NCBI RefSeq assembly: GCF_918320885.1
Contig: NZ_OU907312.1
Location: forward strand, 470,465 to 534,464
Direction: 5' to 3'
Length of the DNA: 64,000 nt
From: an unidentified bacterial endosymbiont
GTDB lineage: Bacteria > Pseudomonadota > Gammaproteobacteria > Enterobacterales > G038960095
Part shown: one piece after another, positions 30,159 to 40,204 of the stretch
Numbering within the stretch: the stretch's first letter is position 1
Layout of the letters: each line of letters begins with the position of its first letter
Notes under the pieces: generated by a model
The model's input: only the letters and a program-made list of their open reading frames with translations
Told to the model about the DNA's origin: nothing
Database searches by the model: none
Made by a program: the position numbers and the translations under genes

Positions 30159-31133
30159 ATGAAATTGCAGCAGCTTCGTTGTATTGTCGAAGTTTTCAAT
30201 CATTCCCTTAACGTCTCCATGGCAGCAAAGACGTTGCGTACTTCACAACCCAGCATGAGTAAACAGATCCGTCAATTAGAAGATAATCTGGGTGTGCAAA
30301 TCTTTGAACGTCATGGTAAGCATTTCACTAAAGTGACCTCTGCTGGTAAAGAGCTTATTCGAATAGCGCGCGAAATTTTGACTAAGGTCAATAAGATAGA
30401 ATCAGTTGCCTTTGAACAGACCCATCCAGAGCGGGGGACACTGACTATTGCAGCTTCTAATAACCAGCTTCGCTATCAGATGCCCTTGATGATCGAAGGC
30501 TTCGTGAAGCAGTATCCGCATGTGACCATAAGCCTACATCAAAGCCGCCCTTCACAAATTGTCGAGGCGATGATTAAAGGAGAGGTTGATTTCGCCTTGA
30601 GTGCCGAAATAGGCAGTATTTACGATGATCTGTTACTGCTTCCCTGTTATCAATGGGAATTTGTCGTTATTGTACGTGCCGATCATCCTTTGGCTGTCAA
30701 AAAGCAAGTTTCGGCAGAAGAGCTTGCCACCTATCCTTTGGCCACCTATCCTTTGGGTTTTTTGGGTCTAACGATATTAGAATCTCTCTTTAACTGCGCC
30801 GAATTATCATCACGTATTGTTTTTACTGCAACGGATTCAGAGCTGCTCAAATCCTACGTACGAATGGGATTGGGGGTTGGGATAGTCGGGAAAATGGTCC
30901 TTCATCCTCAACTGGACCGTGATCTCGTATCGCTGGATGCAAGTTCCATTTTGCCGATAAGTACTACTAAAATAGGCTACTTACGGGGCAAGTTGTTACG
31001 TGGTTATATGCTTGATTTTATAACTTATTTTGCCCCACATCTCACTAGATCCGTCATCAAGGCAGCGGCAGCGCTCACGGATAACCAAGCGGTGGATGAG
31101 CTGTTTAAATCCTTTAAACTGCCCTTAAAATAG
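30159..31133 (+). CDS. LysR-type regulator, CysB-like (second of tandem pair)
   Basis: This second CysB-like protein has 324 residues from ATG 30159 (TTG 30156 in frame). The DNA-binding half is almost the same as in the first copy; the ligand-binding half has diverged more (for example SLHQSRPSQIVEAMIKGEVDF against QAGEGSSLHTVEAMTKGKIDF). Binding-loop residues such as TATDSELLK are shared. Its first residues and the 20 bases before them are near-identical to those of the first copy, showing an en bloc duplication. The region SRPSQIVEA is closer to E. coli CysB (GSPTQIAEA) than the first copy is, so this one may be the better CysB candidate. Confidence 0.85.
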   Translation: MKLQQLRCIVEVFNHSLNVSMAAKTLRTSQPSMSKQIRQLEDNLGVQIFERHGKHFTKVTSAGKELIRIAREILTKVNKIESVAFEQTHPERGTLTIAASNNQLRYQMPLMIEGFVKQYPHVTISLHQSRPSQIVEAMIKGEVDFALSAEIGSIYDDLLLLPCYQWEFVVIVRADHPLAVKKQVSAEELATYPLATYPLGFLGLTILESLFNCAELSSRIVFTATDSELLKSYVRMGLGVGIVGKMVLHPQLDRDLVSLDASSILPISTTKIGYLRGKLLRGYMLDFITYFAPHLTRSVIKAAAALTDNQAVDELFKSFKLPLK

Positions 31134-31160
31134 CCTTGATGGGATTGGTTTGTCGTGTTG

Positions 31161-32438
31161 TTATCGAATGAGGGTATAGAGCAGGGCAGAGATTGCAATA
31201 CCGCCCATCATCACGATAAAACTATCCCATCGTTTGTCGAGATAACGCTGCAGCGCCGGCACCCGGTAGCGCGCATAGACCGGCATGATGAACAAAATCA
31301 GTGCGATAACTGGGCCACTCAGCGATTCAATCATCCCTAAAATGCTGGGGTTGAGCACGGCAACACCCCAGAGTGATAGCAGGAAAAAGGTCGTGATCCC
31401 GCGATCAAAGTGTGACTGCCGGGCCGGTTGAATACCCCCAGACAGGCCTAATGCGACCAACCCCTTTAACCCTTCACGAGCACCTTGATAGTGCCCAAAG
31501 AAGGAGCTTACGATCGCCAGCAACGCAACAATGGGGCCTAGGTAGGAGAGGACGGGCGCGTTGTGCTGGTTGGCTAAAAAGGACAGAATCGAGAGATTTT
31601 GCTGTTTGGCCAACTTAAGAGACTCAGGCGTTAAGGTGAGCACGGTGCTAAAAACAAAAAACATCACAAACAGCAGTAAAATGATCGCAGTGCGTTTTAA
31701 AATCTGCCGCGCCCGATAGTCCGCCTGCTGGCCGTAGCGGCGCTGCTGTGCCGAAGCGAAATAGGAAATAGCTGGGGAGTGGTTGAAAGCAAACACTAAT
31801 AAAGGCATGGTAAGCCACACGGTTGAGCTAAAATGAGCTAGCGTGGGGATTTGATAGAGCAGTTCAGTACGCCAATAGGGGATTAGATAGCACGACAGTG
31901 CGGCTAGAATCATGACCAGGGGGTAGACTAACCAAGTGGTTATTTTTAAGATCCAGGCTTCACTGATCTGCATCATCAGGATTAATAGGCTAATGGCCAT
32001 CAAGGCTAATAAAGCACGCGGTGGGGCTACTACCCCCAGCTGATGTTGGATAAAGCTATCTAGCGTATTGGTCACGCCAACGCCATAAATCAGTAAGATC
32101 GGGTAGATGGCCAAGAAATAGAGTAGGGTGATGAGCTTTCCCGCTTGAGCTCCAAAGTGCTCTGTGACCACCTCAGTCATCGTGCTGCCGGGCTTGGTTG
32201 ATGCTAGCATAAAACGACATAAACCCAAGTGGGATAGATAGGTCATGGGGGCTACCAGCAGTGTCAGCAACACCAGTGGCCAAAAACCCCCTAAACCGGC
32301 ATTAATGGGAAGAAACAGGATCCCTGCACCCACAGCAGTTCCAAAGAGCGTCAAGGTCCAGTGGGTATCAAACTGACTCCAGGCTAACGGGCTGTTCTTC
32401 TCCTCAAGGGGTGCTGGCGTGTTTGCTTCAATGGTCAT
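31161..32438 (-). CDS. sdaC: serine/H+ symporter (SdaC family)
   Basis: This inner-membrane amino-acid permease of the HAAAP family has 425 residues (E. coli SdaC 429) and about 11 membrane helices. It aligns along its length with SdaC: WTLTLFGTAVGAGILFLPIN, EVVTEHFGAQAGKLITLLY, FAFNHSPAISYF, SILSFLANQHNAPV, FFGHYQGAREG, LNPSILGMIESL. It would import L-serine with protons. No serine dehydratase gene lies next to it. Other members (YhaO, YhjV) are possible but fit less well. Confidence 0.85.
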   Translation of the reverse strand: MTIEANTPAPLEEKNSPLAWSQFDTHWTLTLFGTAVGAGILFLPINAGLGGFWPLVLLTLLVAPMTYLSHLGLCRFMLASTKPGSTMTEVVTEHFGAQAGKLITLLYFLAIYPILLIYGVGVTNTLDSFIQHQLGVVAPPRALLALMAISLLILMMQISEAWILKITTWLVYPLVMILAALSCYLIPYWRTELLYQIPTLAHFSSTVWLTMPLLVFAFNHSPAISYFASAQQRRYGQQADYRARQILKRTAIILLLFVMFFVFSTVLTLTPESLKLAKQQNLSILSFLANQHNAPVLSYLGPIVALLAIVSSFFGHYQGAREGLKGLVALGLSGGIQPARQSHFDRGITTFFLLSLWGVAVLNPSILGMIESLSGPVIALILFIMPVYARYRVPALQRYLDKRWDSFIVMMGGIAISALLYTLIR

Positions 32439-32679
32439 CTTTGTGGTTAATCCTGCTGCGGCTATCCCAGCTATTGCGGAGAGTCTAGTGGCTTGGGTTG
32501 CGGTTATTGGGTTGATCGGAGTAAGGGCGTAGGAGAACGACGTATTTTTATAAAAACGGGCGAACAGCAGTCGTCAATGATGGGGTGATGTTCGGTGACT
32601 GCAGTGCCTATTTCTTAAGGGGTTTAAAACCTGCCATTATACAGCAATAAATGATAATAGAAGCAGCTGCTTCCGGCCT

Positions 32680-32965
32680 TCAAGCGTATGAACTGTGATT
32701 TAGATCACTTCTCTTCCGAAAGCCCACTGTGAAGATGGGTATAGCCAGCAGGTTGTCATGGTGGTAGTCAGTGGATTTGTCAATATCAGGGTCTCGGACT
32801 ACTGCTTTAAAAACCCTTAACCACTTGCCAGTCATCGACCAGTCATTAAATTTTTTGTAGCGGGAGCTCCATTTGCCAAATGGCTTCGGCAAATCCCGCC
32901 AAGGGCACCCTACACGCATTCGATAAAACATCCCCTCAACGGCTAATCGAAGATTGGGCTTGTCA
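32680..32965 (-). pseudogene. remnant of an IS5-family transposase
   Basis: An open frame (32680-33054) contains the N-terminal helix region typical of IS5/IS427-type transposases: LRLAVEGMFYRMRVGCPWRDLPKPFGKW and SSRYKKFNDWSMTGKW. No DDE catalytic domain follows; the frame runs into unrelated sequence after about 85 family-like residues. The element is truncated at both ends and abuts the 3' end of nadB, whose stop lies at 32966-32968. Confidence 0.7.
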
Positions 32966-34582
32966 TCAATTCTCGCTGAATATCTGTGGGGAGAGTATGG
33001 TTGGGGTTGATTGTGGCAGCGGTTCTGGATAGTCTTGGAGGTAGTGCCCGCCACGGCTTTCGCGACGTTCTAGCGCGCAGCGAACTATCAACTGAGCGAC
33101 TTGTAGTTTATTGCGCAGTGCCAGTACCTGCTCAGGAAACGGAGGGTGCTGGTACTCCTGATCGAGGGCCGTTTGCAGGGCGTCGATCTGTGCTAATGCT
33201 TGGGTAAGTCCAGTGGTCGTACGGACTAAGCCCACCTGTTGCCACATGACAGTGCGTAGCTGCTGTTCCTGAGTGAGGATCGCTGAGGTGTGGGTGCTTG
33301 CAGCAATCACTACGCCTGTTTCCAGGGGTACTGGTTTAGTCCAGGTTAACTGGGGGAGTTGTTGTAAGATAGCTTCTGCAGCGGACCAGGCATAAACCAA
33401 ACACTCTAACAGCGCATTGGAGGCCAGACGATTAGCACCATGGAGGCCCGTATAACTCACTTCACCAATCGCATAGAGACCTGTAACGTCGCTGCGACCG
33501 TGCTGGTCGACGACCACACCACCACAGGTGTAATGGGCCGCTGGAACGACCGGGATGGGTTGTTGCGTTAAGTCTAGATCCAACGTGCGCAGTTGTCGGT
33601 AGAGCGCGGGGAAGTGCTGCAGAATCAACGCTGCTGGTTGGTGGCGAATATCTAAATAGAGGCAGGGGACGGACAAACGTTCCATCTCCTGCTGCATGGC
33701 ACGTGCTACGATATCGCGCGGTGCTAATTCAGCTCGCGCATCCACAGCCGGCATAAAGCGACTGCCATCCGGGCGGCAGAGCACGGCCCCTTCCCCACGT
33801 AACGCCTCGGTTAATAATAAATTTGGCGCTTGAGGATGGTACAGCGTGGTAGGGTGAAATTGATTAAACTCCAAGTTAGCTACCCGACAACCAGCCCGCC
33901 ACGCGAGCGCAATGCCCTCTCCAGCAGCCCTATCAGCGTTGGTATTGTGCCAGTAGAGGCTTGAAGCCCCACCGGTTGCTAGGACGACGACTTTGGCAGA
34001 GACCCGGGTGAGTTTTTGTTGTGATGGCTGCCAGATCATCGCGCCAATGATCCGGGGTGACTGGATGAGATCTAAGGGCTGGGTTGTTAGCAGATCAACC
34101 ACGCTGCACGATTCTAGCAGGCGCAACGATCGGTGCTGGCGGGCTTGAGTGATTAAGGTTTCAGACAGATGCTGGCCCGTAGTATCTGCCACGTGCAGAA
34201 TACGGCGGTGACTGTGTCCCCCCTCACGCGTCAGATGAAAGCCCTGAGAGGCAGCCTCTCTATCCTGATCAAACCTCATCCCTTGCGCTATCAGCCAGTT
34301 GATGCAGTGGCGGGCATTGTGAACAACAAATGGGACCACCAATGGATCACAGAGACCAGCCCCAGCGGTGACGGTGTCTTGGCAGTGTGCTTCTAGCGTA
34401 TCAGTTTCATCGAATACCGTGGCGATACCCCCTTGCGCGTAATAGGTGGCGCCTTGGCTGATCGGCCCTTGACTCACGAGTAGCACTTGGCAATGTGAGG
34501 CTAGGCGTAGCGCTAGGGAGAGGCCAGCCGCGCCGCTGCCAACGATGAATACATCGCAAAAATATTCAGGTAGTTGTCGCAT
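32966..34582 (-). CDS. nadB: L-aspartate oxidase
   Basis: NadB oxidises L-aspartate to iminoaspartate, the first step of NAD synthesis, using FAD. It has 538 residues (E. coli 540). The FAD-binding N-terminus is VFIVGSGAAGLSLALRLA; TYYAQGGIA, EFNQFHPTTLY, RGEGAVL and YAIGEVSYTGLHGANRLASNALLE are intact. The last residues (ILSPQIFSEN) read into sequence next to the IS5 remnant, so the original C-terminus may have been replaced by a few residues. It is divergent from rpoE, as in E. coli. Confidence 0.95.
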   Translation of the reverse strand: MRQLPEYFCDVFIVGSGAAGLSLALRLASHCQVLLVSQGPISQGATYYAQGGIATVFDETDTLEAHCQDTVTAGAGLCDPLVVPFVVHNARHCINWLIAQGMRFDQDREAASQGFHLTREGGHSHRRILHVADTTGQHLSETLITQARQHRSLRLLESCSVVDLLTTQPLDLIQSPRIIGAMIWQPSQQKLTRVSAKVVVLATGGASSLYWHNTNADRAAGEGIALAWRAGCRVANLEFNQFHPTTLYHPQAPNLLLTEALRGEGAVLCRPDGSRFMPAVDARAELAPRDIVARAMQQEMERLSVPCLYLDIRHQPAALILQHFPALYRQLRTLDLDLTQQPIPVVPAAHYTCGGVVVDQHGRSDVTGLYAIGEVSYTGLHGANRLASNALLECLVYAWSAAEAILQQLPQLTWTKPVPLETGVVIAASTHTSAILTQEQQLRTVMWQQVGLVRTTTGLTQALAQIDALQTALDQEYQHPPFPEQVLALRNKLQVAQLIVRCALERRESRGGHYLQDYPEPLPQSTPTILSPQIFSEN

Positions 34583-34748
34583 TAGGTTATGCTATGAGAT
34601 TAACGCTGAAGAGTAAATCGTCAAATTTGCAGCGCTTTACGTTTTTTGAAGGCGATTTCATTCACTCATCCCTGGTCTGGCGATAGGGGCCTATCATTAT
34701 TGAGTCAAGCATTGTGTTGTATCAGTTGTGTCATCAAGAGCGCAGTGG

Positions 34749-35315
34749 ATGAGTGAGCCAATCACCGATCAGGTTTTGGTAGCCCGTGCTCAGCAAGGTG
34801 ACCAGCAGGCATTTAATTGGTTGGTGATCCGCTATCAGCATAAACTAGCCACGCTACTGTCCCGTTATGTGGCGCACAGTGAGGTCGCTGATATCGCACA
34901 AGAGACTTTTATCAAGGCTTATCGGGCACTGCCCAGTTTCCGGGCAGATAGCACCTTTTATACCTGGTTATACCGTATTGCTATTAATACGGCTAAAAAT
35001 CACTGGGCTGCTCAAGGGCGCCGTCCAGCGAATGATGCTTTACTAGATGTCACCGATCATGAAGAAAGTTTCGCTAGACTGCAAGATAATGCGAACCCTG
35101 AGCAGTTATTGCTGTCAGAGGAGTTAGGGAAGATCATTGTGCAGACTATCGACTCGCTTTCAGAGGACCTGAAACTGGCCATCACTTTAAGGGAGATGGA
35201 TGGGTTGAGTTACGATGAAATAGCAGTCATTATGGATTGTCCAATTGGTACGGTTCGTTCCAGGATTTTTCGAGCGCGTGAGGCTATTGATAAAAAGATT
35301 CGGCCGCTGCTGTGA
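34749..35315 (+). CDS. rpoE: RNA polymerase sigma-E factor
   Basis: RpoE directs the envelope-stress response and is held at the membrane by RseA. From ATG 34749 it has 188 residues (E. coli 191); an upstream GTG at 34728 would add seven residues not found in the family. Region 2 (QQAFNWLVIRYQHKL, DIAQETFIKAYRALPSF, FYTWLYRIAINTAKN) and region 4 (LREMDGLSYDEIAVIMDCPIGTVRSRIFRAREAI) are intact. It heads rpoE-rseA-rseB-rseC. Confidence 0.96.
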   Translation: MSEPITDQVLVARAQQGDQQAFNWLVIRYQHKLATLLSRYVAHSEVADIAQETFIKAYRALPSFRADSTFYTWLYRIAINTAKNHWAAQGRRPANDALLDVTDHEESFARLQDNANPEQLLLSEELGKIIVQTIDSLSEDLKLAITLREMDGLSYDEIAVIMDCPIGTVRSRIFRAREAIDKKIRPLL

Positions 35316-35359
35316 GAGGCCATCATAGTTCATCGTGAGTGATGAAGGTAGGGATAAGC

Positions 35360-35944
35360 ATGCAAAAACAAGAGAGATTATCGGTTCTGATGGATGGTGA
35401 GTGCGCCGATGGTCAGGTGATTGATGACACGCTCTGCGATCAGCTACTGCGTGATCGCAGCTTGCAACAACAGTGGCAACGTTATCATCTGATTCGCGAT
35501 ACGTTACAAGGCAACCTCTCTCAGGATCTGCCGGTTGATTTTGCAGCTCGGGTAGCTCATGCCTTGCAGAATGATAGGCAGAAGCTCTATAACAGAGCGC
35601 CTCTGGCTGCTGACCGCACCACTGGAAAGCGCTGGTGGACAGCCTGGGCTGCGTCAATGAACCAGCTAGGGGACATTAGCCTGGCTGCAGGGGTTGCCTT
35701 GTTGTTACTCTATGGTGCCCACTGTTATCAAGGCGCTTCGGCAACAGCGAGTCGCCACCAGGTCTCTCTTTACCCCTTACCCTTAGGTGGTGAGACCTTG
35801 TCGGTGGGTTATTCACGCACTAGACAGCAGCAGCGGCAAGCACTGCGTCAGCAACTGCTGAACAGTAAGATGAAGGACTATGCTAGGCTCCGACAGCAGC
35901 CCCTTGAGGCTAACCAAGCCGTTAAGGAATCTAGCCAGCGCTAA
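35360..35944 (+). CDS. rseA: anti-sigma-E factor
   Basis: RseA is a single-pass inner-membrane protein that binds sigma-E. From ATG 35360 it has 194 residues (E. coli 216). The N-terminal sigma-binding domain (MQKQERLSVLMDGE, WQRYHLIRDTLQG) is recognisable; a membrane helix lies near residues 106-125 (DISLAAGVALLLLYG). The periplasmic part is short and Gln-rich (QQQRQALRQQLL). The surrounding rpoE and rseB settle the identity. Confidence 0.92.
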   Translation: MQKQERLSVLMDGECADGQVIDDTLCDQLLRDRSLQQQWQRYHLIRDTLQGNLSQDLPVDFAARVAHALQNDRQKLYNRAPLAADRTTGKRWWTAWAASMNQLGDISLAAGVALLLLYGAHCYQGASATASRHQVSLYPLPLGGETLSVGYSRTRQQQRQALRQQLLNSKMKDYARLRQQPLEANQAVKESSQR

Positions 35945-35961
35945 TCCCTAGGATCAAGGCA

Positions 35962-36924
35962 GTGAGCGTTTGCTACCGTTTACTCCAGCTGTTGCTGTTA
36001 TTATCGCACGCTCTTCACCTGACGTCGGCTCAGGCTGCTCCGACGGCTTCAGCCCAGCAGTGGTTACAGCAGATGGTCGTGGCGAGTCGATCGAGTGACT
36101 ATGAGCTGATCTTCTTACGACCGTACCAGGCTAGCTTTGAGACTTGGCGTTACCGCCATGCGGTCATTAACCGACACCAGTTATTGATCTTAGAGGGCCC
36201 ACCTACTGAGCTGCGATTGCAGGGTAATACTGTCAGTTATTTTCGGCAGGCGAAGGCTCCCTTGAGTAGTCAAGCGCATACGATTGGGGAGGTGTTGCCC
36301 CGGGTGATGCAAGCAGACTTTAAACGATTGCGTGCCTATTATGATTTTAGCCTGCTGTCCACAGACCGTATGGCTGATCGTGATTGCCAGGTGATACGCC
36401 TGATTCCACAAGATACCCACCGTTATGGTTATCTTGTGTGGTTAGATCGCCAGTCCAAATTGCTGTTACGTGCCGACTTGCTAGCGCCAAGCGGTCAACA
36501 GGCGGAGCAATTTCGGGTGGTAGCGCTCTCTCAAAGGGCCTCTATCCCTCAGGCATTACAACGAGCTGTAATCAATCATCGCTCATCGCTACCAGTAGTC
36601 ACCACCCCGCAACAGAGCCCCATCACGGCTTGGCAGCCGGGCTGGTTACCGCCTGGTTTTGAAGTGATATGGAGTGGCCAGCGTCCATTGCCAAGCTTTG
36701 CGGAACCTGTGGACTCACAGCTCTATAGCGATGGTTTAGCGACGGTTGCACTTTATGTTCATGCGACAGCATCTGAAATGCCATCAGAGCCATTGGCGTT
36801 TCAAGAACGGCATTACAGTGTTTATAGCGAAGTACGCTTGGGGCGAGAAATCACGGTCGTGGGTGAGATCCCTTTAAGCAGCGCGCGCCGGATGGCACAA
36901 CAAGTGGTAGTCAACACACCATGA
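35962..36924 (+). CDS. rseB: sigma-E regulatory protein RseB
   Basis: RseB is a periplasmic protein that protects RseA from DegS cleavage and senses lipopolysaccharide. It has 320 residues (E. coli 318), starts with GTG and has a signal peptide (LLQLLLLLSHALHLTSAQA). Family features include ASRSSDYELIFLRPYQ, FETWRYRHAVI, YDFSLLSTDRMADRDCQVIRLIPQD and the C-terminal WQPGWLPPGFEVI. It overlaps rseC by four bases. Confidence 0.93.
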   Translation: MSVCYRLLQLLLLLSHALHLTSAQAAPTASAQQWLQQMVVASRSSDYELIFLRPYQASFETWRYRHAVINRHQLLILEGPPTELRLQGNTVSYFRQAKAPLSSQAHTIGEVLPRVMQADFKRLRAYYDFSLLSTDRMADRDCQVIRLIPQDTHRYGYLVWLDRQSKLLLRADLLAPSGQQAEQFRVVALSQRASIPQALQRAVINHRSSLPVVTTPQQSPITAWQPGWLPPGFEVIWSGQRPLPSFAEPVDSQLYSDGLATVALYVHATASEMPSEPLAFQERHYSVYSEVRLGREITVVGEIPLSSARRMAQQVVVNTP

Positions 36925-37355
36925 TGACCGCCCGGATTGAAGTCGTACGCTGTGATCAGGGGATGGCCACTGTGCGGCGCCTGCATCTCCTTGGCTGTAG
37001 CGGCTGTCCTGCCAAGCCCACGGGCTGCTGTGCCAGCCGCACGATGGAGAGAGATTTTACCCTGCCTTTGGCGCAGTGGTCACTGCCGTTACCCAGGACC
37101 CTCTCCCTGCAGGTGGGTCAACCACTGGAATTAGGGATCCAGAGCACTGAAATACTGCGTCTGGCGCTGTTAGTCTATTTATCTCCTGTTGTTGGGTTGT
37201 TATTAGGGGCGCTGCTATTAGAGCAGCTAGGCATGAGCGAGGGATGGGTGGTGAGTGGAGCGTTTATCGTTGCAGGCAGTAGTTGGCTCGGGGTGCGCGC
37301 CATCATCACCGGCTGGGTCCAGCCGGTGATCGGTCATATTGTCATCGATCGCTAG
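36921..37355 (+). CDS. rseC: RseC, inner-membrane SoxR-reducing/sigma-E locus protein
   Basis: The protein has 144 residues (E. coli 159). The N-terminal cytosolic part has the Cys-rich motif CSGCPAKPTGCC, and two membrane helices follow (LALLVYLSPVVGLLLGALLL and WVVSGAFIVAGSSWLGV). RseC contributes to SoxR reduction together with the Rsx complex. The ATG overlaps the rseB stop (ATGA), completing the rpoE-rseABC operon. Confidence 0.9.
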   Translation: MMTARIEVVRCDQGMATVRRLHLLGCSGCPAKPTGCCASRTMERDFTLPLAQWSLPLPRTLSLQVGQPLELGIQSTEILRLALLVYLSPVVGLLLGALLLEQLGMSEGWVVSGAFIVAGSSWLGVRAIITGWVQPVIGHIVIDR

Positions 37356-37523
37356 CCATCGCAGATTTAGTCTATTGTCGAGGGGATACTAGGCTGAGCT
37401 ACGCTCCGACTAGCGCCGGTTGTACAGTAGAAGAGATAGCGAACAGAGCTCAATTCCCGTAGAATCGACACTCAGTGAGTGGCTCAGACATGTAGTAGGC
37501 TGCGGTAAAACAATGCGATTTCC

Positions 37524-39317
37524 ATGAAATTTATCCGAAATTTTTCCATTATTGCCCATATTGATCATGGCAAATCGACCCTGTCTGACCAATTTATCCG
37601 CTGGTGTGGCGGTCTATCTGAGCGTGAAATGGGCGCCCAGGTGCTCGATTCGATGGATATCGAGCGCGAGCGCGGCATCACCATCAAAGCACAGAGCGTG
37701 ACGCTCCACTATCAAGCACTGAGTGGTCAAACCTATCAGCTGAATTTCATCGATACCCCGGGGCATGTCGATTTCTCCTACGAGGTTTCGCGCTCCTTAG
37801 CGGCCTGTGAAGGCGCACTATTGGTGGTCGATGCGGCACAAGGGGTCGAGGCGCAAACACTGGCAAATTGCTATACCGCCCTAGATATGAATTTGGTGGT
37901 CTTACCGGTCCTCAATAAAATTGATCTCCCGGCAGCCGATCCCGATCGGGTGGCGCAGGAGATTGAAGATATTATCGGCATTGAGGCGACGGAGGCAGTC
38001 CGCTGTTCAGCGAAATCGGGTATGGGCATTCAAGCCGTATTGGAGCAATTGATTCAGCAGATCCCCCCGCCAGCTGGCGATCCTGAAGCGCCGTTACAGG
38101 CGCTGATCATTGACTCCTGGTTTGATAACTATTTGGGTGTCGTTTCGCTGGTGTGCATTAAAAATGGCATGTTAAGAAAACGTGATAAAATCATTGTCAT
38201 GAGTAGTGGTCAACGCCATACGGTGGAGCGATTGGGACTCTTTACCCCCAAACGGCTAGACCAGGAGCAGCTGCAGTGTGGTGAGGTCGGTTGGGTCGCC
38301 TGTGGCCTGAAAGATATCCTTGGCGCCCCCGTTGGCGGTACTTTGACCTTAGTGCATCAACCGGCGGATCAGCCTTTAGCCGGATTTAAACGGGTTAAAC
38401 CGCAGGTTTATGCGGGACTGTTCCCGATAAGCTCAGAAGATTATGAGGCTTTTCGCGATGCTTTGGGAAAATTAAGCCTTAATGATGCCTCTTTATTTTA
38501 TGAACCAGAGAGCTCAACAGCTCTAGGATTCGGCTTTCGCTGCGGCTTTTTAGGGTTACTGCATATGGAGATTGTGCAGGAGCGCTTGACTCGGGAATAT
38601 CACCTAGATTTAATTACTACCGCGCCGACGGTGGTCTATCAAGTGTTGACCACGACACAGGCACTATTGCACATTGATAGTCCAGCAAAACTGCCAGCGG
38701 TGAATGCTATTGCAGAGATTCGGGAACCTATTGCTGAGTGCCAGATGCTACTGCCTCAAAGCTATCTGGGCAGTGTGATGACCCTCTGTGTGGAAAAACG
38801 CGGGGTGCAGACCAATCTGGTCTACCATGGTCAGCAGGTAGCATTAACTTATGCGATTCCACTAGCCGAGGTAGTCTTAGATTTTTTCGATCGCCTCAAA
38901 TCGGTCTCCCGTGGCTATGCCTCGCTGGACTACAGTTTCAAACAGTTTCAACCGGCCAATATGGTACGCTTGGATATCCTGATCAATGGCGAACGCGTGG
39001 ATGCTTTGGCACTGATCACGCATCGTGATAACGCACAGGCACGCGGCCGAGTACTCGTAGAAAAGCTGCAGGAGTTGATTCCTCGACAGCAGTTTGACAT
39101 CGCTATCCAAGCTACCATCGGGAATCAGGTGATTGCCCGTTCTACCATTAGGCAGCTGCGTAAAAACGTATTAGCAAAATGTTATGGCGGCGATATCAGT
39201 CGCAAGAAGAAGCTGTTGCAGAAACAAAAAGAGGGTAAAAAACGTATGAAGGCAGTCGGGAACGTTGATGTCCCACAAGAGGCTTTTTTAGCGATTCTAC
39301 AGGTGGGGAAAGCGTGA
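37524..39317 (+). CDS. lepA: elongation factor 4 (ribosomal back-translocase)
   Basis: LepA is a translational GTPase that acts on ribosomes during assembly or stress. It has 597 residues (E. coli 599). G1 [12 protein letters not shown]3 DTPGHVDF, G4 [10 protein letters not shown] and the LepA-specific C-terminal domain ([38 protein letters not shown]) are all present. The stop overlaps the lepB start. Confidence 0.97.
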   Translation: MKFIRNFSIIAHIDHGKSTLSDQFIRWCGGLSEREMGAQVLDSMDIERERGITIKAQSVTLHYQALSGQTYQLNFIDTPGHVDFSYEVSRSLAACEGALLVVDAAQGVEAQTLANCYTALDMNLVVLPVLNKIDLPAADPDRVAQEIEDIIGIEATEAVRCSAKSGMGIQAVLEQLIQQIPPPAGDPEAPLQALIIDSWFDNYLGVVSLVCIKNGMLRKRDKIIVMSSGQRHTVERLGLFTPKRLDQEQLQCGEVGWVACGLKDILGAPVGGTLTLVHQPADQPLAGFKRVKPQVYAGLFPISSEDYEAFRDALGKLSLNDASLFYEPESSTALGFGFRCGFLGLLHMEIVQERLTREYHLDLITTAPTVVYQVLTTTQALLHIDSPAKLPAVNAIAEIREPIAECQMLLPQSYLGSVMTLCVEKRGVQTNLVYHGQQVALTYAIPLAEVVLDFFDRLKSVSRGYASLDYSFKQFQPANMVRLDILINGERVDALALITHRDNAQARGRVLVEKLQELIPRQQFDIAIQATIGNQVIARSTIRQLRKNVLAKCYGGDISRKKKLLQKQKEGKKRMKAVGNVDVPQEAFLAILQVGKA

Positions 39318-40192
39318 CGGTGGCGATGGCTAACTATTTTGCCTTGGGGTTAACCCTGGCGACCCTATTGACAGGAATTTTTTGGCTACTGGCCCGCACG
39401 GTGGGCGCGCAGTCTACTCGAACCCCCACGGCGGCGGGTAGTTCCCCAGCGTTAGCGACGTCACGTCGGTTTCCTGCCTGGGTGGCCTGGATCGGGGACT
39501 TTTTTCCCATGATTCTGCTGGTCTTTGTGGTGCGCTCGTTTCTCTATGAAGCCTATCAGATCCCTTCAGGTTCTATGATGCCAACCCTGTTGGTGGGTGA
39601 CTTTATTGTCGTTAAAAAGTTTTCATATGGTCTGAGAGAGCCGATTTTTCAAAAGCAGCTGCTAGCCACCGGAGCGCCACAGCGAGGGGACGTTGCAGTG
39701 TTTAAGTATCCAGAGGATCCGTCGATTTATTTTATTAAGCGGATTGTTGGTCTACCGGGTGATCGGGTGATCTACCGGGGGAAACGGCTGTTTATTCAGC
39801 CGGCCCACGCCACTGCTGCCGTTGATCAACCCCTCACTGTGGACTACCAAACGCTCTCTTCTGATTTAAGCCACGCCACTGGAGAGGGATTAACGACTTT
39901 AGTTGAGCGTTTGGGCCCAGTCAACCATCAAATTTTGATTAGCGATCAGCCCACCGATCTCAGTTTCTACTACCAACAACCGGGTGAACCGTTGTCGGAA
40001 TGGGTGGTGCCGCCAGGGCACTATTTTACCCTGGGGGATAATCGGGATAACAGCCGGGATAGCCGTTTTTGGGGCTTTGTTTCGCAGAACCACTTAGTAG
40101 GCCAGGCAGTGGCGATCTGGATGAGTTTTGAAAAACAGCCAGGGGGGTGGCCCACTGGGATCCGTTGGCAGCGCCTTGGAGCGATTCACTAG
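39314..40192 (+). CDS. lepB: signal peptidase I
   Basis: LepB removes signal peptides at the outer face of the inner membrane. GTG 39314 is well placed after AGGTGGGG and gives 292 residues; ATG 39326 (MANYFALG, like MANMFAL in E. coli) is the alternative. Two N-terminal membrane helices are followed by the catalytic Ser in [12 protein letters not shown] and Lys in [12 protein letters not shown], and by box [17 protein letters not shown]. It is about 30 residues shorter than E. coli LepB (324), mainly in the periplasmic insertion. Confidence 0.95.
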   Translation: MTVAMANYFALGLTLATLLTGIFWLLARTVGAQSTRTPTAAGSSPALATSRRFPAWVAWIGDFFPMILLVFVVRSFLYEAYQIPSGSMMPTLLVGDFIVVKKFSYGLREPIFQKQLLATGAPQRGDVAVFKYPEDPSIYFIKRIVGLPGDRVIYRGKRLFIQPAHATAAVDQPLTVDYQTLSSDLSHATGEGLTTLVERLGPVNHQILISDQPTDLSFYYQQPGEPLSEWVVPPGHYFTLGDNRDNSRDSRFWGFVSQNHLVGQAVAIWMSFEKQPGGWPTGIRWQRLGAIH

Positions 40193-40204
40193 AGAGAGTG
40201 CAGC

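Noticed and set aside
34728..34748. GTG start seven codons upstream of RpoE
   Set aside because: The family begins at the ATG (MSEPITDQVLV), and the extra residues are not conserved.
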